A stretch of DNA of 64,000 bases from Lyophyllum atratum (lineage: Eukaryota > Basidiomycota > Agaricomycetes > Agaricales > Lyophyllaceae), in assembly GCA_014905825.1 (NCBI GenBank), contig JACGCN010000006.1, positions 1,364,001 through 1,428,000 of the forward strand, in the 5' to 3' direction. This document shows, piece by piece, positions 31,048-42,569 of this stretch (position 1 is the stretch's first letter; each line of letters opens with the position of its first letter). A program made the translations under genes and the position numbers. Below the pieces are notes generated by a model. The model was not told the origin of the DNA and searched no databases. It saw nothing but the letters and a program-made list of their open reading frames with translations.

Positions 31048-33445
31048 ATGTTCGAGGTATTGAACGCCGAGCAACCCAAGGTAGATTCCACCGGCTTGCT
31101 TCGGCGTCTTCGCTTCAACTTATGTCTTGTGGATGCTCTAGACAGATGTGTTATTCATGACTCTGGGTGTCGGAATCATCTATGCTTGCTACCGTCATTA
31201 TTCTCGCATCTCTGTCTCGCATGTTCCTGGCCCAGACTCGGAGTCTTTTCTGCTGGGTGATAACCTCTTTGCATGGAAGGGGTGCCTCAGACTGACCATG
31301 GCACTTTCAGGAAACTTGCCTGAAATCTTTCAGAGTCAAGTTGGCGTGCCTGACTTCAAGTATCAGCGCCAATTTGGCGATGTGGTCCGTGTCAAAGGGC
31401 CGTTTGGGGTAAGGGCCTTGACCATGTATCTACATCGCTCATCGCTCATTTCCCTTCCTTTCCACCTTTGAACATAGGAGGACCGCCTTTTGATATCCGA
31501 CCCGAAGGCTCTCCAGTATATATTTCATACTTCTGGTCTGCTCATCATTTTATTTGTTCGTTGTTCGGTCCTTTGAGCTTCTTTTAGGATATGGGTTTTT
31601 GAAATGGCCAGAACGAACCGAGATATCTCGTGTTCTGATGGGGCGTGGACTTCTCTGGGCAGACGGTAAGGCGATCAGACTGTAGTCGTTCCCTAGGTCA
31701 ATTGTCCTGATCTGAGGTTTAGGAGATATCCATAGGAGGCAGAGGAAAGTCATGTTGCCCGGCTTTGGAGGTAGGCGTGATTTCAACCTTGATCGTCGTA
31801 ACCGACCGGTGTTCTGTAGCTCCGGAGTCCAAGGCCTTCATACCGATTTTCCAGAAAGTTGGAGGAGAGGCGAGTGCGGTGTTACTGCCATAATGCGAAA
31901 AGCTCACGAATCATGTCAGTTGACTGCGCAATGGACGGATATTATCGCTAGCTCTGCTGATCAGACGGCCGTGTTCAATGTTGCTTCTTGGCTATCGCGC
32001 GCGACCATGGACTCTATAGGAGAAGGTTCCTCTCACGGCCTCTCTCTTACTACCAGATATCTCATAGATTTGATCAGCTGCATTTGACTATCAGTTTGGT
32101 GCATTGGCTCAAGCAGACAACGAATTCATGAAGGCTTACTTTGGGCTCATGTACGTATAATATGCCAGGGAATGGCTACTGCCCTAACCTTGTGGGTTAG
32201 GTCAGATACCCTGGGTTCTCCGCCGAAATCGTCGATTTTCATGCAGACACTTCTGCCGATCTGGGCTCTTCAGCTTATGTCAAAGTATTCCAGGCGTAGA
32301 AATCTAGTCCATGCGCGCCACACTGCCGAGCTGGCCAACGTCGTCACACGGGATCTTGTCGAATCAAAAGCAGAGGCGCTCCTTCAGGGTAAAGGCAACA
32401 AGGACATTCTGAGCTTACTGGGTTCGTCGCTGTGTCTGGGTGGACGATGCACGTCTAACCCTTCTGGCAGTTAAAGCGAATGCATCTGAGAACTCCGCCA
32501 CTCGGCTTACAGAAGAGGAGATGCTGGCTCAAATGCGGTCAGTATCATCTGTTCAGTCGTGCCGCAATGCCTCATGAATTTTCATACAGAACGATCCTTC
32601 TTGCTGGCCACGAGACGAGCGCCACTACACTTTGTTGGGTTTTGCTGGAATTGGCTCGCAACCCTCAAGTGCAGGGACGATTACGGACCGAAATACGTGC
32701 TGCTGAATTGAGTAGCGGTCGCAAGGTCTCTGCCTTCACTGCGAGTGATCTCGATGGCATGCCGTATCTAGCTGCCGTCCTTAAGGTGACATCTTTACTT
32801 TTAGGCTAGTTGGAACCTCCTAACGGTCATCCACCAGGAATCTATGCGTTTCCACCCGGCCGTTTATCAGAACTATCGGCAAGCAGTAAAGGACGATGTA
32901 TTGCCTCTGTCTAAGCCCATCAAGACGACCTCAGGCGAATTAATCAACAATTTGCCTATTCCAAAGGGAATGAAGATAATCGCTTCCATCGCAGGATACC
33001 AGAGGTCCGTTTAAATTGCGCCTATATCATCGCACGTCCTTGAATCAGCTGAATGTCCTGCAGGAACAAAGAGCTCTTCGGTGAAGACGCGGATGTGTTC
33101 GATCCTGAGAGATGGTTGAGAGACTCTGATGAGAAGAAGGGACCAACGCTTGGGGTTTATGGTAATCTGTAAATCGTCTCAGATCAAATTTTGCAACGAC
33201 CACTCAAAAATCTTCTTAGGCTGGCATTCGCTGGTGGTGTTAGGACTTGTATTGGATGGAGATTTGCCCTCCACGAAGTGCAAGCGCTCACTGTGGAGAT
33301 CATCAATAATTTCGAACTCTTGCCAACACAAGAACTCGACAGACTGCGTAGGGAAGCGTGCTTGGTGATGCTTCCTACGCTCGAGGGAGAACAGGAGAAG
33401 GGTGAAAATCTACCACTCAGGGTGAAGCTCGCTCAGAGAGACTGA
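31048..33445 (+). CDS. Cytochrome P450 monooxygenase
   Basis: Heme-thiolate monooxygenase, expected in the ER membrane; substrate unknown. It starts MFEVLNAEQPK in a 33-nt first exon (31048-31080), then 31142-31256 with a membrane helix (FMTLGVGIIYACYRHYS) and the hinge HVPGPDSESFLLGNLPEIF. All hallmark motifs are present in order: the C-helix region GDIHRRQRKVMLPGFGAPES, the I-helix LLAGHETSATTL (AGxxT), ESMRFHP (ExxR), FDPERWL (PERF-type) and FAGGVRTCIG (FxxGxRxCxG with heme Cys). The gene has about ten or more introns and ends LRVKLAQRD. One intron near 31,880 would be only 41 nt. The layout is close to large basidiomycete P450 families, but I cannot name the CYP family. Confidence 0.92.
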
Positions 33446-33566
33446 CTTAACATCCACGCTTGCTCTTGTTTGACGAGGCCCTCCTAACATAATATGTACT
33501 CCAGAAATTACTAGTGTCTTGTCTCTTATATACCAAATTCATGTTAAGCCGAAGCAACCTTTCGCA

Positions 33567-34956
33567 ATGCTTTTCAGGCGTGCCAAAGTCAGTTGGTGCC
33601 AGTATGTATCTGCTGTACTCCCGGACATACATTTATCAATTCGCCAAGTCTCTTTTTCTACGTCTAGGCCGAAGGCAGCTCCTGCTTCATCTTCGCGTGT
33701 TTTCCACCACTCAGATGGGTTGCTTGAATCGTATGGCTGGCTTAATACACGAAATCCAGCTGTAAAGCCTTTGAGAACTACTGGGCGCTTTTCTACCTCG
33801 GTGCCGGCGTGTTCAAGGTGAGTCTACGACGCTTACTATGCACAAATATGGTTCACAGCTGTACCTCTACGTCAAGGGGGTCATCACTGCCAAAATCTAT
33901 CTTCTCCGGTGATGGATCCTCATGGGACGACGTCTTCCCCAAGATATTCCACCTTCACCTTCGACCAGTTCCTACCGATCGGCCAAGCCCACCTCACGCC
34001 CTAGACCTCGACAAGCCATGACGGCTCGTGAATCTAACGCGTTCAATGAAATGTTCGAAATGATATTCGATGCCGTTGCTGCTCAGGAGTCTGGTTCCAG
34101 TCGCGCCATCCACAAGTGATACTGCTGTAGGGTGTTGGACGGGGCGGCATCGACGACCTCATTGGTAAACTTCGGAAATATCCGAAAAGGCTGAAGTGGT
34201 CAACAGAATTTGACGACGTTCTGGATCGTCAGAAGGAAATAGTCAACCTCTTCAATACCGACCAAGAGCTACTAGAATGGGCAACAGAGGCGGTCTTCGG
34301 GGAGTCTCAGCGATACGAAAAGGCAGCCCGGAAGGCGATATCTGAAGCTGCTGAATCTGGAGGACAAAGCGAACTGCCCATGCTACAACCACCAACGTAC
34401 CCGCATTTGGTGGCCCTTCTCATGCGTACATTTCGCGAGAAGTTCAACGATCCTCATCTTGCACTGTCGATGTTCGAACACGCACGACGTCTATCAATAG
34501 CATCCTACGTCTTCGGATGTTCTTCACAGGCTTACCACGAATTGATCGAAACTCGGTGGAAATGCTTTCAAGACCTGAAGGAAGTGCACGACGCACTCGA
34601 AGAAATGAAAATCAATGGGGTCAAGGTGGAAACGAGGACTCGTCATCTTGTGGAAAAAATCCGGAAAGAAGTAGGCGAACGACATCTATGGGTTGACGAA
34701 TTGGAATTTGGGAGCGGAGAGATATGGAACGTTTTGGCTAAAATCGAGGAACTAGTGGCCTTCTGTAAACTCCCCACGCGCTCCGCAAGTGGACGCAAAG
34801 TTCAAAAGATGGGACGTCTGGAAGACGGAAAGGCTGGAAGACGAAGAGGGAGATGATTGGGGTTTCGATCAATGGGACAAAGTAGATTACAACACGTCGA
34901 AGAAGAGAGACAGACCCAGGACTCCACGTCGAGGCGGCTCGTTTGGACTAAAATAA
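33567..34956 (+). CDS. Mtf2-like mitochondrial protein (tentative)
   Basis: The start MLFRRAKVSWCQYV begins a basic leader with RQVSFSTSRP, a typical presequence cleavage context, so import into mitochondria is likely. The central domain reads GGIDDLIGKLRKYPKR, then LLEWATEAVFG, TYPHLVALLMRTFREKFNDP and LALSMFEHARRLS, then a helical region (WKCFQDLKEVHDALEEMKIN). This helical pattern resembles the Mtf2 C-terminal domain, involved in mitochondrial transcription and RNA processing, but I recall it only loosely. Probable introns are near 33819-33859, 33877-33941 and 34077-34132. The final 55 codons (VDAKFKRWDVW to RRGGSFGLK, TAA at 34954-34956) lie in a different frame from the preceding exon. 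The only fitting intron would be 25 nt, so an indel is more likely. A stop in the unshifted frame is at 34856. Confidence 0.6.
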
Positions 34957-35080
34957 AAGCATAGACTATTTTAATTATATATACCATCTTACAAGCAAGG
35001 CTGCTCCGTTACTATGTAAATCAAAATGTAGGGTATCAGGTATCTAGGTATTCCAGCGATGCGTGGCGGACATCGTTTCA

Positions 35081-38000
35081 TTAATGCGGACGGCGGGATC
35101 GAGATTTCGATGTTCTGGGGCGCGCCGCGGAGGATATAGCGCCGAGACCATGGCTGGGGATATAATGGGGGTCTATATCACCACACTGGAGGTGGAGAAG
35201 AAGGTTGTAAACAAATATCTGTTCAAATCTGCAATAAAAACAATTGAGTTGGTGAGGGCGCAACGAAGACAGAATGATTTACTGAGCGTTTGTGAACACA
35301 ACCGACATAGAATCTGAATTACACCGTAGGAGGTTGGGTGCCATCACAAGAGCGAGGTTGGCTGGTGTCATTTTTGTGACGCTCTGGACTTTCTCCTCAA
35401 GAAAGAGCTGGAGAAAGCTGACCACGAACAATACCACGCGGCGGTTAATTGTTGGGAGCCGCTCAACGATTCGAACACAGGCGTCGGCATCCTTGGAGCT
35501 CGTGATACACTCGTTGTACATCTCCTCGGGTACAAGAGGATCACAGAGTTCACGCAGCCACAATTTCATTAAGGATGCAAGGACGTGCGGCTCATTGACA
35601 GCATCTGTTGTGTAGTATCCCCGATCTATGCGCAGCTTGAGTTCAGAGACAGAGTCCCCATCTCCGGGAATACGAAATATGCCCTCCGATTTGAGGCCGC
35701 CCAATGCGAGGATACCGTCAGCAAGGAATGGGAGGATGATGGGAACCTTTTGTTGGGGATACTTCCGCTCTTGCAGTCTAATGATTGCATCGAGAGATTC
35801 TCCAAAGGTTGATGGGTGGAAAGCTGCATCCTACGGAAATTCTATTAGACCGCAAAAAAAATTGAGCAGGTAAGATGATCCCCACTGAAGCAGTTTCGAT
35901 CTCGGCGAGTGTTGGTGGCTTACCCCGCGGTCCTTTCTTCGAAATATAGGTGAGGCGTCGTAGACAGTACTTTGCCATGATGTCAACTCTTCCTTCGTGC
36001 TGTGTAGTGTGTTGTTGGAAAAACGAAGACAGGTATGTCTCGAAGTTCTTGGAAGGCGGAAAGGTAATGAGGAGAACGCAAAGGAGCTGCCATCCTTTGA
36101 ACACACTCTCACTGTACGATCTGATGAAAAAGGAAAGAGGATGAAAAAAAAGACACTTACGTGCTAGGATTTCCTGTGAGCTGTTTCATCAATTGACAAT
36201 AGATCTCATCTCTGAGTTCACCATGGCTAAGCCCTTCGCCAAGTAACCACCTTTCTTCCTCTAGCATACCAACTGAACCGGTCAAGGAAGTTGCTGACAT
36301 AAGTGTCGAATTTATGCCAGACGAATGGCTTTCCGGCGGCACTCGAAAGGAGGGTGCCTTTTCACGTTCACGGTCTCCCATGATGTGCTGAACAACCTTG
36401 AACAACTTTACGGCATCCCTGGCCAGGAAGCGATTCAAGGTGAGCAGCGGAGAACTCAACGGTGCCTGCAAAGACATGTTTGCATAGCTGAGCCATAATG
36501 AAGGGTGATAGGCTGACCTTCTGCCATGTCATCATCTGGGTCACTGGAACCTTACGCCTGAAAATGAAGCCCGTGCGATGTGTAGAGAAGTACTGTCGAG
36601 CGAAATCGGATTCGGAGAATTGCTGGATATCTGTAACCAAATCAGCCGGTAATACCGGATAACTTCTGTGCATGCCGCCCGATCCAAGTCAAAAATCTGA
36701 CAGGAAGGAAGGGAATAAACAATGTACCCAGAAATCGAGGATGGGGCATGCTTCTGCAAGTGAGGTACTCGTGGATGGACAGGAATGGGTTCGCCGTTGG
36801 CACGATTTTTGACAGGGCTCATCTGTAAGGTGGCAGCTGGACGAACGTCGAAGTCAGAACGCGAATGAACGAGATGGAGTCTCACCGTGGTTAGGGATCG
36901 GCCCGCTGATACCCTTCCCGGCCACTGTTGGCCCTGAAATACTCCGTGCACCAAAACCGGGTGAGGCAGGAATGGGTCGTCGAGGAGACGGTGGCGCTCT
37001 GTGAGGAGCATCCCCCTTGGTTGGAGAGGTAGGTTCAAGAATAAGAGCTGGTCGGCCATAATCATACTGGCTGCTCATGCCCGTCGTCCTACTTGAAATG
37101 CTTGCGGGAGATCTAGGACTAGATCCATGCCCACTGTCTGAGTGCGACGTAGTTATTTTTTCCAATGCAGCATTCAAACTCTGCGGCTGCTGAGGGTGGT
37201 GTGATATATAGGACGAAGACTTCGCTCGTGCGCGGGTCATCGAGTCTGCGTTGAGGTGTCCATCACTAGGAGACTGTTTATTTCGCCTATCCGCCTCTTG
37301 CGACGCAGAACGATCATTCCCGTTGGTGATGATAGGAGCTAGTGAGATGGACTTCTGCGAAGGGGAAGATGGTGGGGAGGCGTCAGAACCAGGAATGGGA
37401 GTCAACTGCTGGCCAGGAAAATGTGATCGGCTTGACCCTTGTGTGACATGGATCCGTGGTTCGCTTGAGAAGGACCTTTGGATAGCGGATGACCTGACTG
37501 TGACATTTCCTGGAGATGAGCGGGTGGATTGCGTCTGTCGTATTTGTCCACTGGACAATTGATCTGGTTCACTGGCATGTTGTCGCGATCGTCGAGTTAC
37601 AGATTTATCTCGGGTATTGGTTGGCGCCAGATCAGATGCAGCCTCGAAAGATTTCGAAAAACGTGTCGTTTGTGACAGTCGACGACCCAGCGCGGTATTC
37701 TGAGGAGGTCATGAGCTTACGGGAAGACATCTATGTGGATGGGCTCGCCTGAATGATGCCGAGTGGGATTACGAATCCTGTGGGACGTTCCCAAACAGTT
37801 TCACCAGTTTTCGTTTGGTAATAGTAAGATAGTCCGCCACGAGAATCGTCGGACAATTCCCACCATTCTCCTTCTTCACTTGGAGGTAGTCTGCAAGATA
37901 ATGTCATGTCAAACGTCATAGGAGATAAAACCTGTACATACACGAAATTCCCGATAGGCGGATCCCAACTGACTTGTCCAGTAGCAGGGCAAGCGAAAAA

Positions 38001-38322
38001 CGAGTTTTGGGTCTGGAGTCGTACGTTCTATATCAACACTGTTTTAATCTGGGGGAGAACGCACCTGTGGATCAACCAATGTGACCCAGAAATTGGAACC
38101 CCATGCCGCATCATCGCCATCTTGCCCTGCGCCTACGATAGAGGGTTTCTTAGGCCGGGATGTTCTTAAGGCTTTCACATCTTGGGCGTGGTTGGTCTCC
38201 TCGGTCTTTGCGCCATTGGATGATGCAGGTCCAGGTTGTTTCGGATCGTCTAGCGCAGTTGGCACATCGGTTTTGATCGTATTTAGCGCTGGCAGAGGAG
38301 GGCTATCAGCTGTCGGTATCAT
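35081..38322 (-). CDS. WW-WW-MyTH4-RhoGAP protein (ARHGAP39/Vilse-like)
   Basis: GTPase-activating protein for Rho-family GTPases. Domain order from the N-terminus (38322): a low-complexity region; WW1 (FWVTLVDPQTQNSFFACP, then GQVSWDPPIGNF); WW2 (GEWWELSDDS, SYYYQTKTGETVWERP); a long Ser/Pro-rich linker (about 37,560-36,860); a MyTH4 region (LLTLNRFLARDAVKLFKVVQ, then SHGELRDEIYCQLMKQLTGN and FKGWQLLCVLLITFPP); and RhoGAP (LKSEGIFRIPGDGDSVSEL with the arginine finger in GIFRIPG, LWLRELCDPLVPEEMY, TPANLALVMAPNLLR). The last exon ends SKSRSRRPH at 35081. This order matches ARHGAP39/Vilse. One intron after WW2 seems to use a GC donor (CAG|GCGAGC, at about 37,750). MyTH4 normally goes with microtubule binding. 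Confidence 0.9.
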
Positions 38323-38653
38323 TTAGTCAAGTTGTGTGCTAGGTTGAAGGATGTAAGACTTGTAGGGAACGTTAGAAGCAGAAGCATACGCGAAGAAGTA
38401 TGCGCAGAAATGAATAGACGGAATGGTATTCGGACCTCAGATATTATTTAAATTGTGATGGTGCAAACCTTGCTGATCGGCTGGCCAAGACACGAGGGGA
38501 TGCACAAGTGCGTAGAGAGCTCAACGTCGATATCAGCTCGTAAACCAGTCCGGTAACATCGAAAGTGTTTCATTTGTGCAAACTAGTCAAGGTCTACATG
38601 CGAAAAACCAACCTGCATATTTCGATCTCCTGTCTATCCTAACTATCGAACTG
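38323..38653. other. Intergenic region between RhoGAP gene and VTS1
   Basis: 331 bp carrying the promoter of the RhoGAP gene and the 3' end of VTS1, both transcribed leftwards. Nothing further was recognised. Confidence 0.4.
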
Positions 38654-40192
38654 TCAAGTAGTAGGAGAAGAGACTGTAACAGAAACCGCTGGGGCAGCAC
38701 TCTGGGGTCCACGGTCAAATGATGGTACGAAAACAGGGGAGGCAATCGACAATTTCGATAGGGGGGCGGCACTGCGTAGCGCAGGTTCATTTGACTCTCC
38801 AGTGGATGAAAATGGTGTACTGGGGAAGATGGAGCTCGTTGTAGGGGTTGCACTGTCAGGACCCTCCATCCCCATTCTCTTCCGCGCGTGTTCGAACGTC
38901 CTCAACAACCGCCTTCTTGCACCGAGCGCGGCAACCCCTTTGGCCTCAAGGGTGGCGTCGTCCAGGACAACCATCTCTTGCCATGTTAAGCCATCGAAGC
39001 ATGACGTATATTTGTGCAACCTCAAACTCCTTAACCAGGCCGGAATGTCGTTCAACATCTCGGGGTCGAAATCTTCCTCGCGCGGAGTAGCCAAGCTCGC
39101 GCTGTCCAGGCCACTGCTGTTTAGCCCAGCACTTGCAAGACCCGCACTCGGCAGACCAGCGCTCTTGAGACCAGCACTCTTCAGAGCGCTCGCCCGCAGA
39201 CCGCTGCTCCGCAGTGCACTGCCAGGATACTTGGCACTGGTAGGTGTGCGCCAGGTCTTCGCATCTCCCAGATGGGAAGGCTTCTTTGTCTGGGCCTGAC
39301 GCTGAGACATGGGTGCGGCACCTACAGGCTGGACGACACCGCTCATGATGAGCTGAACAGCGAGTAGCTGCGCCTCAGTCGACAGTCCAGCATTAGCCAG
39401 CATATTGAGATGGAACGGATTCAATACGCCGAGTCCAGGAAGTCCAGCTGCACCTTGGGCAGTGGCGCTCACAGGGTTCTTGGCTTCCCCTTCGTTCTCG
39501 AAGATAGATGTCGTGTTTAACTTGAGAGCCTCCCTTTCATGTAGGAATAGAGCGGAGTCCTTAGCAGTGATAGGAGTGGGCGTGGTTGGAGAGCCCGGGA
39601 GTGGGAGATTCAAGCTAGGTGGGCGGATGCTGCGAGCACCTTGCTTTGGCTTCACTGCGTCGTCAACAACGGGAACTTCATAGTCTACGTCAATCAATTG
39701 TATTTGTAGCGAAACCCACACGGAACGTACCATCAGGTTTGGGAACATCTGGGCGTATCATCTGCTGCAAGACGGAGATGAAAAACCGGATCTGATCTTG
39801 ATTGGAATGCAGCATGAGAGTGTAAACCGCGGCCGTTCGCTCAGCTTCAGGCAAGACTTTGAACCCTAGATATACAGATAATGAGTGCCAAGGTAGCGGA
39901 ACGATGATAAATTTATCCTACACTGCTCGATTGTGCTTAGCTCGCCTTTAAACTTCGTCTCAGCGGAAGTTTTGGTGACCTCTTGCTGCACTTATGGTCA
40001 GAAAGATTCGCCCAAGTCGAGTGACATAGGACGTACCAAAGTAGCTTCGTACTTGCGGAAGTTCTCAAGCCACAAATCGAGCCCTTGAACAGTGGAGGGA
40101 TTAGCGCCCTGTCCGCCATTGGGAAGGGACGCTGGAGCAAGCTCCGCCGCCGAAGTGGGCGCAGCCTTGGGAATTTCGACAGACGTAGACAT
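38654..40192 (-). CDS. VTS1: SAM-domain RNA-binding protein VTS1 (Smaug homologue)
   Basis: Post-transcriptional regulator whose SAM domain binds Smaug-recognition hairpins and recruits deadenylase. Exons 40037-40192, 39922-39985, 39731-39865 and 38654-39684 give 461 residues with consistent phases. The N-terminal region reads [16 protein letters not shown], then [20 protein letters not shown] and [17 protein letters not shown], which matches fungal VTS1. The SAM domain lies near residues 325-392 ([46 protein letters not shown]). Between them, residues about 265-310 form a Ser-Ala-Gly-Leu pentapeptide array. A Ser/Pro-rich tail follows the SAM domain. The start at 40192 is the first ATG in frame. 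Confidence 0.95.
39096..39222 (-). repeat. Pentapeptide SAGLx array inside VTS1
   Basis: A tandem run of about nine 15-bp units encodes S-(A/S)-(G/A/S)-L-x, for example [30 protein letters not shown] and AGLNS. Copies vary at third codon positions and at the fifth residue. This suggests old tandem expansion under protein-level constraint. Confidence 0.85.
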
Positions 40193-40624
40193 AGCTGGGT
40201 GGGTACTCAACGCACTACCTTCAAGGTTAAGATACGTGAGTGATCTTGAGAGTTGTTGAAAGAGAAATGAAGGGACAGCTGACGATTATTATATGTGGAT
40301 GCCATCAAGAGGACAGCAGATTACGGCCATAACGACGGGCAGGAACAACCACCATCGCAACCAACTCCTTTGCGGAGATAATTTTGATGCAAACACCCAA
40401 TGGCGATGCGAAACATTTGATCCCCTACTATGACCCTGGTCCTCCCTCGTTTGGAAGATCATGCATCATGCCTGGTGGAATCAAAGTTCACACTCTTCGC
40501 TGTGGTACTTGGAGCAGATGGTTTCATCTTGAACATGTTTTATTCATTAAGATTCGATAGCTCAAAGACGGCTTCAAGATTGGTGTGGATGTTAACTGCA
40601 ATACACCCGCCTCCATTCCTCCAC
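40193..40624. other. Intergenic region between VTS1 and the O-fucosyltransferase-like gene
   Basis: 432 bp with the VTS1 promoter and the 3' end of the next leftward gene. No gene or named motif was recognised. Confidence 0.4.
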
Positions 40625-42253
40625 CTACCCTCGCTGTACAATCGCTAATCCATGAAATTTTCTCCACAACACGTCCTGGATGAAATGACTAAAAGTACTG
40701 TTCTCTGTCCCCACAACTTTCGACGCATGTCCGACGACCAAGGCATCGAGGAGCGGAATCATGAACTGCCTCATCTCGACGCCGTCAATCGCATTATATA
40801 GTTCGTCCAGATGACGAGTGGCAGCAGGAAAGTCAGACAAGTAAAAGACGCAAGGGAAGGCTCTTCGGAACCCTGAGAGCAACAAGTTACTCTCCCCGGC
40901 ATCGGTAGACATGAAGAGAGGTGTATTCAGTCGAAGAAGATGAGGATCGGTGTGTAGACGACTCCTGCAGCGTAAGGTGTGAGGTCTGTGTCTCGAGGTT
41001 TTGAAATCTCCAAATTGTCGTCTAGCATCGTCATGGAACGAAATCGGAAGATGAGGTAGATCTGGTGTTCGTGCCATGAAGGCTTGTTCCAATAGCAAGG
41101 TCTCTTCCTCCGTATATCTGAGAATGCGGTGCAGCAGACGCCACCAAACTCTTCGTGTATTGTTTTCCCCGTCTCGCTTGAATTGACCATCTCCTAGCCG
41201 AAGATGCACACCAAGGTAATCCGGGCCTAGAGAGTTTGATATAGTTTTGGCAACGTGGAGGAGATCTGCGTTGTACAAACTCATACTCTCGCGTATAGCT
41301 CCACGGATGGCGATACTGGATGGATTCTTGAGACGTAGGCGTGAAGAACCGAATAGTGTGCCAATATGGATGAGCCGTTTCGGCGACATCTTAAGGTTGG
41401 CGATATATATGTTTTCGAGATATTTGTGGTTCGAAGGTGACATATCGCTTTGTGTGTCTAGAAAGCGAAATTGGTAAGGGGCGGAGTCCTTGATAAAAAG
41501 GATGTCTGCTGCGGAGATGTTCAGATGCTGGTACATCCAGGACTCAGTCAGATTCCAACGCTGGCGCAAACCTTGGCCATTCTTCACGCGGCGGAGGTCG
41601 ACCAACCAATCCCAAGATATCTGCGTATACGTGAAATAATCCATGCATTCTAGTGGGAGGGGAGCATGAAAAGTGATGCGAGAACAATGTTCTAGGCCCG
41701 TTTTACTCGACAGTACTAGATCTTGATATAAGGCATCGAACTGGACATAACGGATAGGGTTGTTGCCGAGATGTATAGGGGGTACAAAGAGGGTTCGGTT
41801 AAGCAGACGAGCAAGAACGAGGGCGTTCTCAAGGGCAATTCGCTGATTATGGAAGCCGCTATGGGGTAGATATGCTAGAAAGTTTTCGTTTGGGTCTTGA
41901 TGAGTCGCCGCTAGGCTGTCATGGTGGATATCAATTGGAACGCCTTGGAATCGCTGGTCAGGAATCCATCGCCGACTGAGTTTGCGAGCATCCCACCTCG
42001 TGGCAAAAATATAGTACGCCATTCCGAATGAAGATACAGAGGCAAAGGCAAGAAGCACAACCACCATCGCTAGGTTGGATGAAGGATTGCGAGGGTCCGT
42101 TCTTCTGCTGCGTCGAGGCTGCTGAAGGGGATACAACGACTTCACGGGAGTTTTCGAGTACGGGGCTCGCATTCTGTAAGCACCCTTCTCCATGGTTATT
42201 GAAGGAGATGCATTCGCAGCATGGGAGACTGCTGAGGCCCTGAATGGAATCAT
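40625..42253 (-). CDS. Golgi type II membrane protein, O-fucosyltransferase-like
   Basis: A 542-residue intronless ORF, unusual among these intron-rich neighbours. A basic cytosolic N-terminus is followed by one signal-anchor helix (residues about 62-84, MVVVLLAFASVSSFGMAYYI), giving a type II topology with a lumenal catalytic domain. The domain opens with NENFLAYLPHSGFHNQRIAL and LARLLNRTLFVPP, as in GDP-fucose protein O-fucosyltransferase (GT65/68-like) proteins. DYLGVHLRLGDGQF carries the basic HxRxGD-type motif used to bind GDP-fucose. The C-terminal half has VVGTENSTFSHFI, also typical. Donor and acceptor are inferred. It could be a related glycosyltransferase-like protein of unknown activity. 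Confidence 0.8.
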   Translation of the reverse strand: MIPFRASAVSHAANASPSITMEKGAYRMRAPYSKTPVKSLYPLQQPRRSRRTDPRNPSSNLAMVVVLLAFASVSSFGMAYYIFATRWDARKLSRRWIPDQRFQGVPIDIHHDSLAATHQDPNENFLAYLPHSGFHNQRIALENALVLARLLNRTLFVPPIHLGNNPIRYVQFDALYQDLVLSSKTGLEHCSRITFHAPLPLECMDYFTYTQISWDWLVDLRRVKNGQGLRQRWNLTESWMYQHLNISAADILFIKDSAPYQFRFLDTQSDMSPSNHKYLENIYIANLKMSPKRLIHIGTLFGSSRLRLKNPSSIAIRGAIRESMSLYNADLLHVAKTISNSLGPDYLGVHLRLGDGQFKRDGENNTRRVWWRLLHRILRYTEEETLLLEQAFMARTPDLPHLPISFHDDARRQFGDFKTSRHRPHTLRCRSRLHTDPHLLRLNTPLFMSTDAGESNLLLSGFRRAFPCVFYLSDFPAATRHLDELYNAIDGVEMRQFMIPLLDALVVGHASKVVGTENSTFSHFIQDVLWRKFHGLAIVQRG

Positions 42254-42569
42254 GGCTGAAACACTTGGTTTATGAGTATCTCCAGTATAGAATGGGAGAA
42301 CATACCTTGAGTTATTGAACTAGATTCGGACTAAAAGCCATAAAACTGAAGACACAACACGCAAGGTGGGCCGTCACACCGTGGCACGTCAGTCAACAAG
42401 GACTCACGTGACCGTTCCTACCAGTCACGTGCCTCTGTGACGTGTTACATGTCACAAAGGCCAAATTCAAACCCGAAATCTGCTCCTCCTCCTCTCGTGG
42501 GCAGGGTGGTCCTCCCAAGCTTCCGCGACGTCTTTCCGCAATTGACAATCTGCTTCTATTTCGTTGGTC
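42254..42569. promoter_or_regulatory. Divergent promoter with two CACGTG E-boxes
   Basis: 316 bp between the O-fucosyltransferase-like gene (-) and the HAD gene (+). Two CACGTG E-boxes lie at 42405-42410 (CTCACGTGAC) and 42426-42431 (GTCACGTGCC), 21 bp apart or about two helical turns. Half-sites flank them (GGCACGTCAG near 42384, TGACGTGTTA near 42438). Cbf1/Pho4-type bHLH proteins bind this motif in fungi; which factor acts here is unknown. Confidence 0.6.

Noticed and set aside
38802..39299. 165-codon plus-strand frame opposite VTS1
   Set aside because: It follows the SAGLx repeat in reverse and lacks any recognisable domain, while the minus strand encodes the SAM domain.
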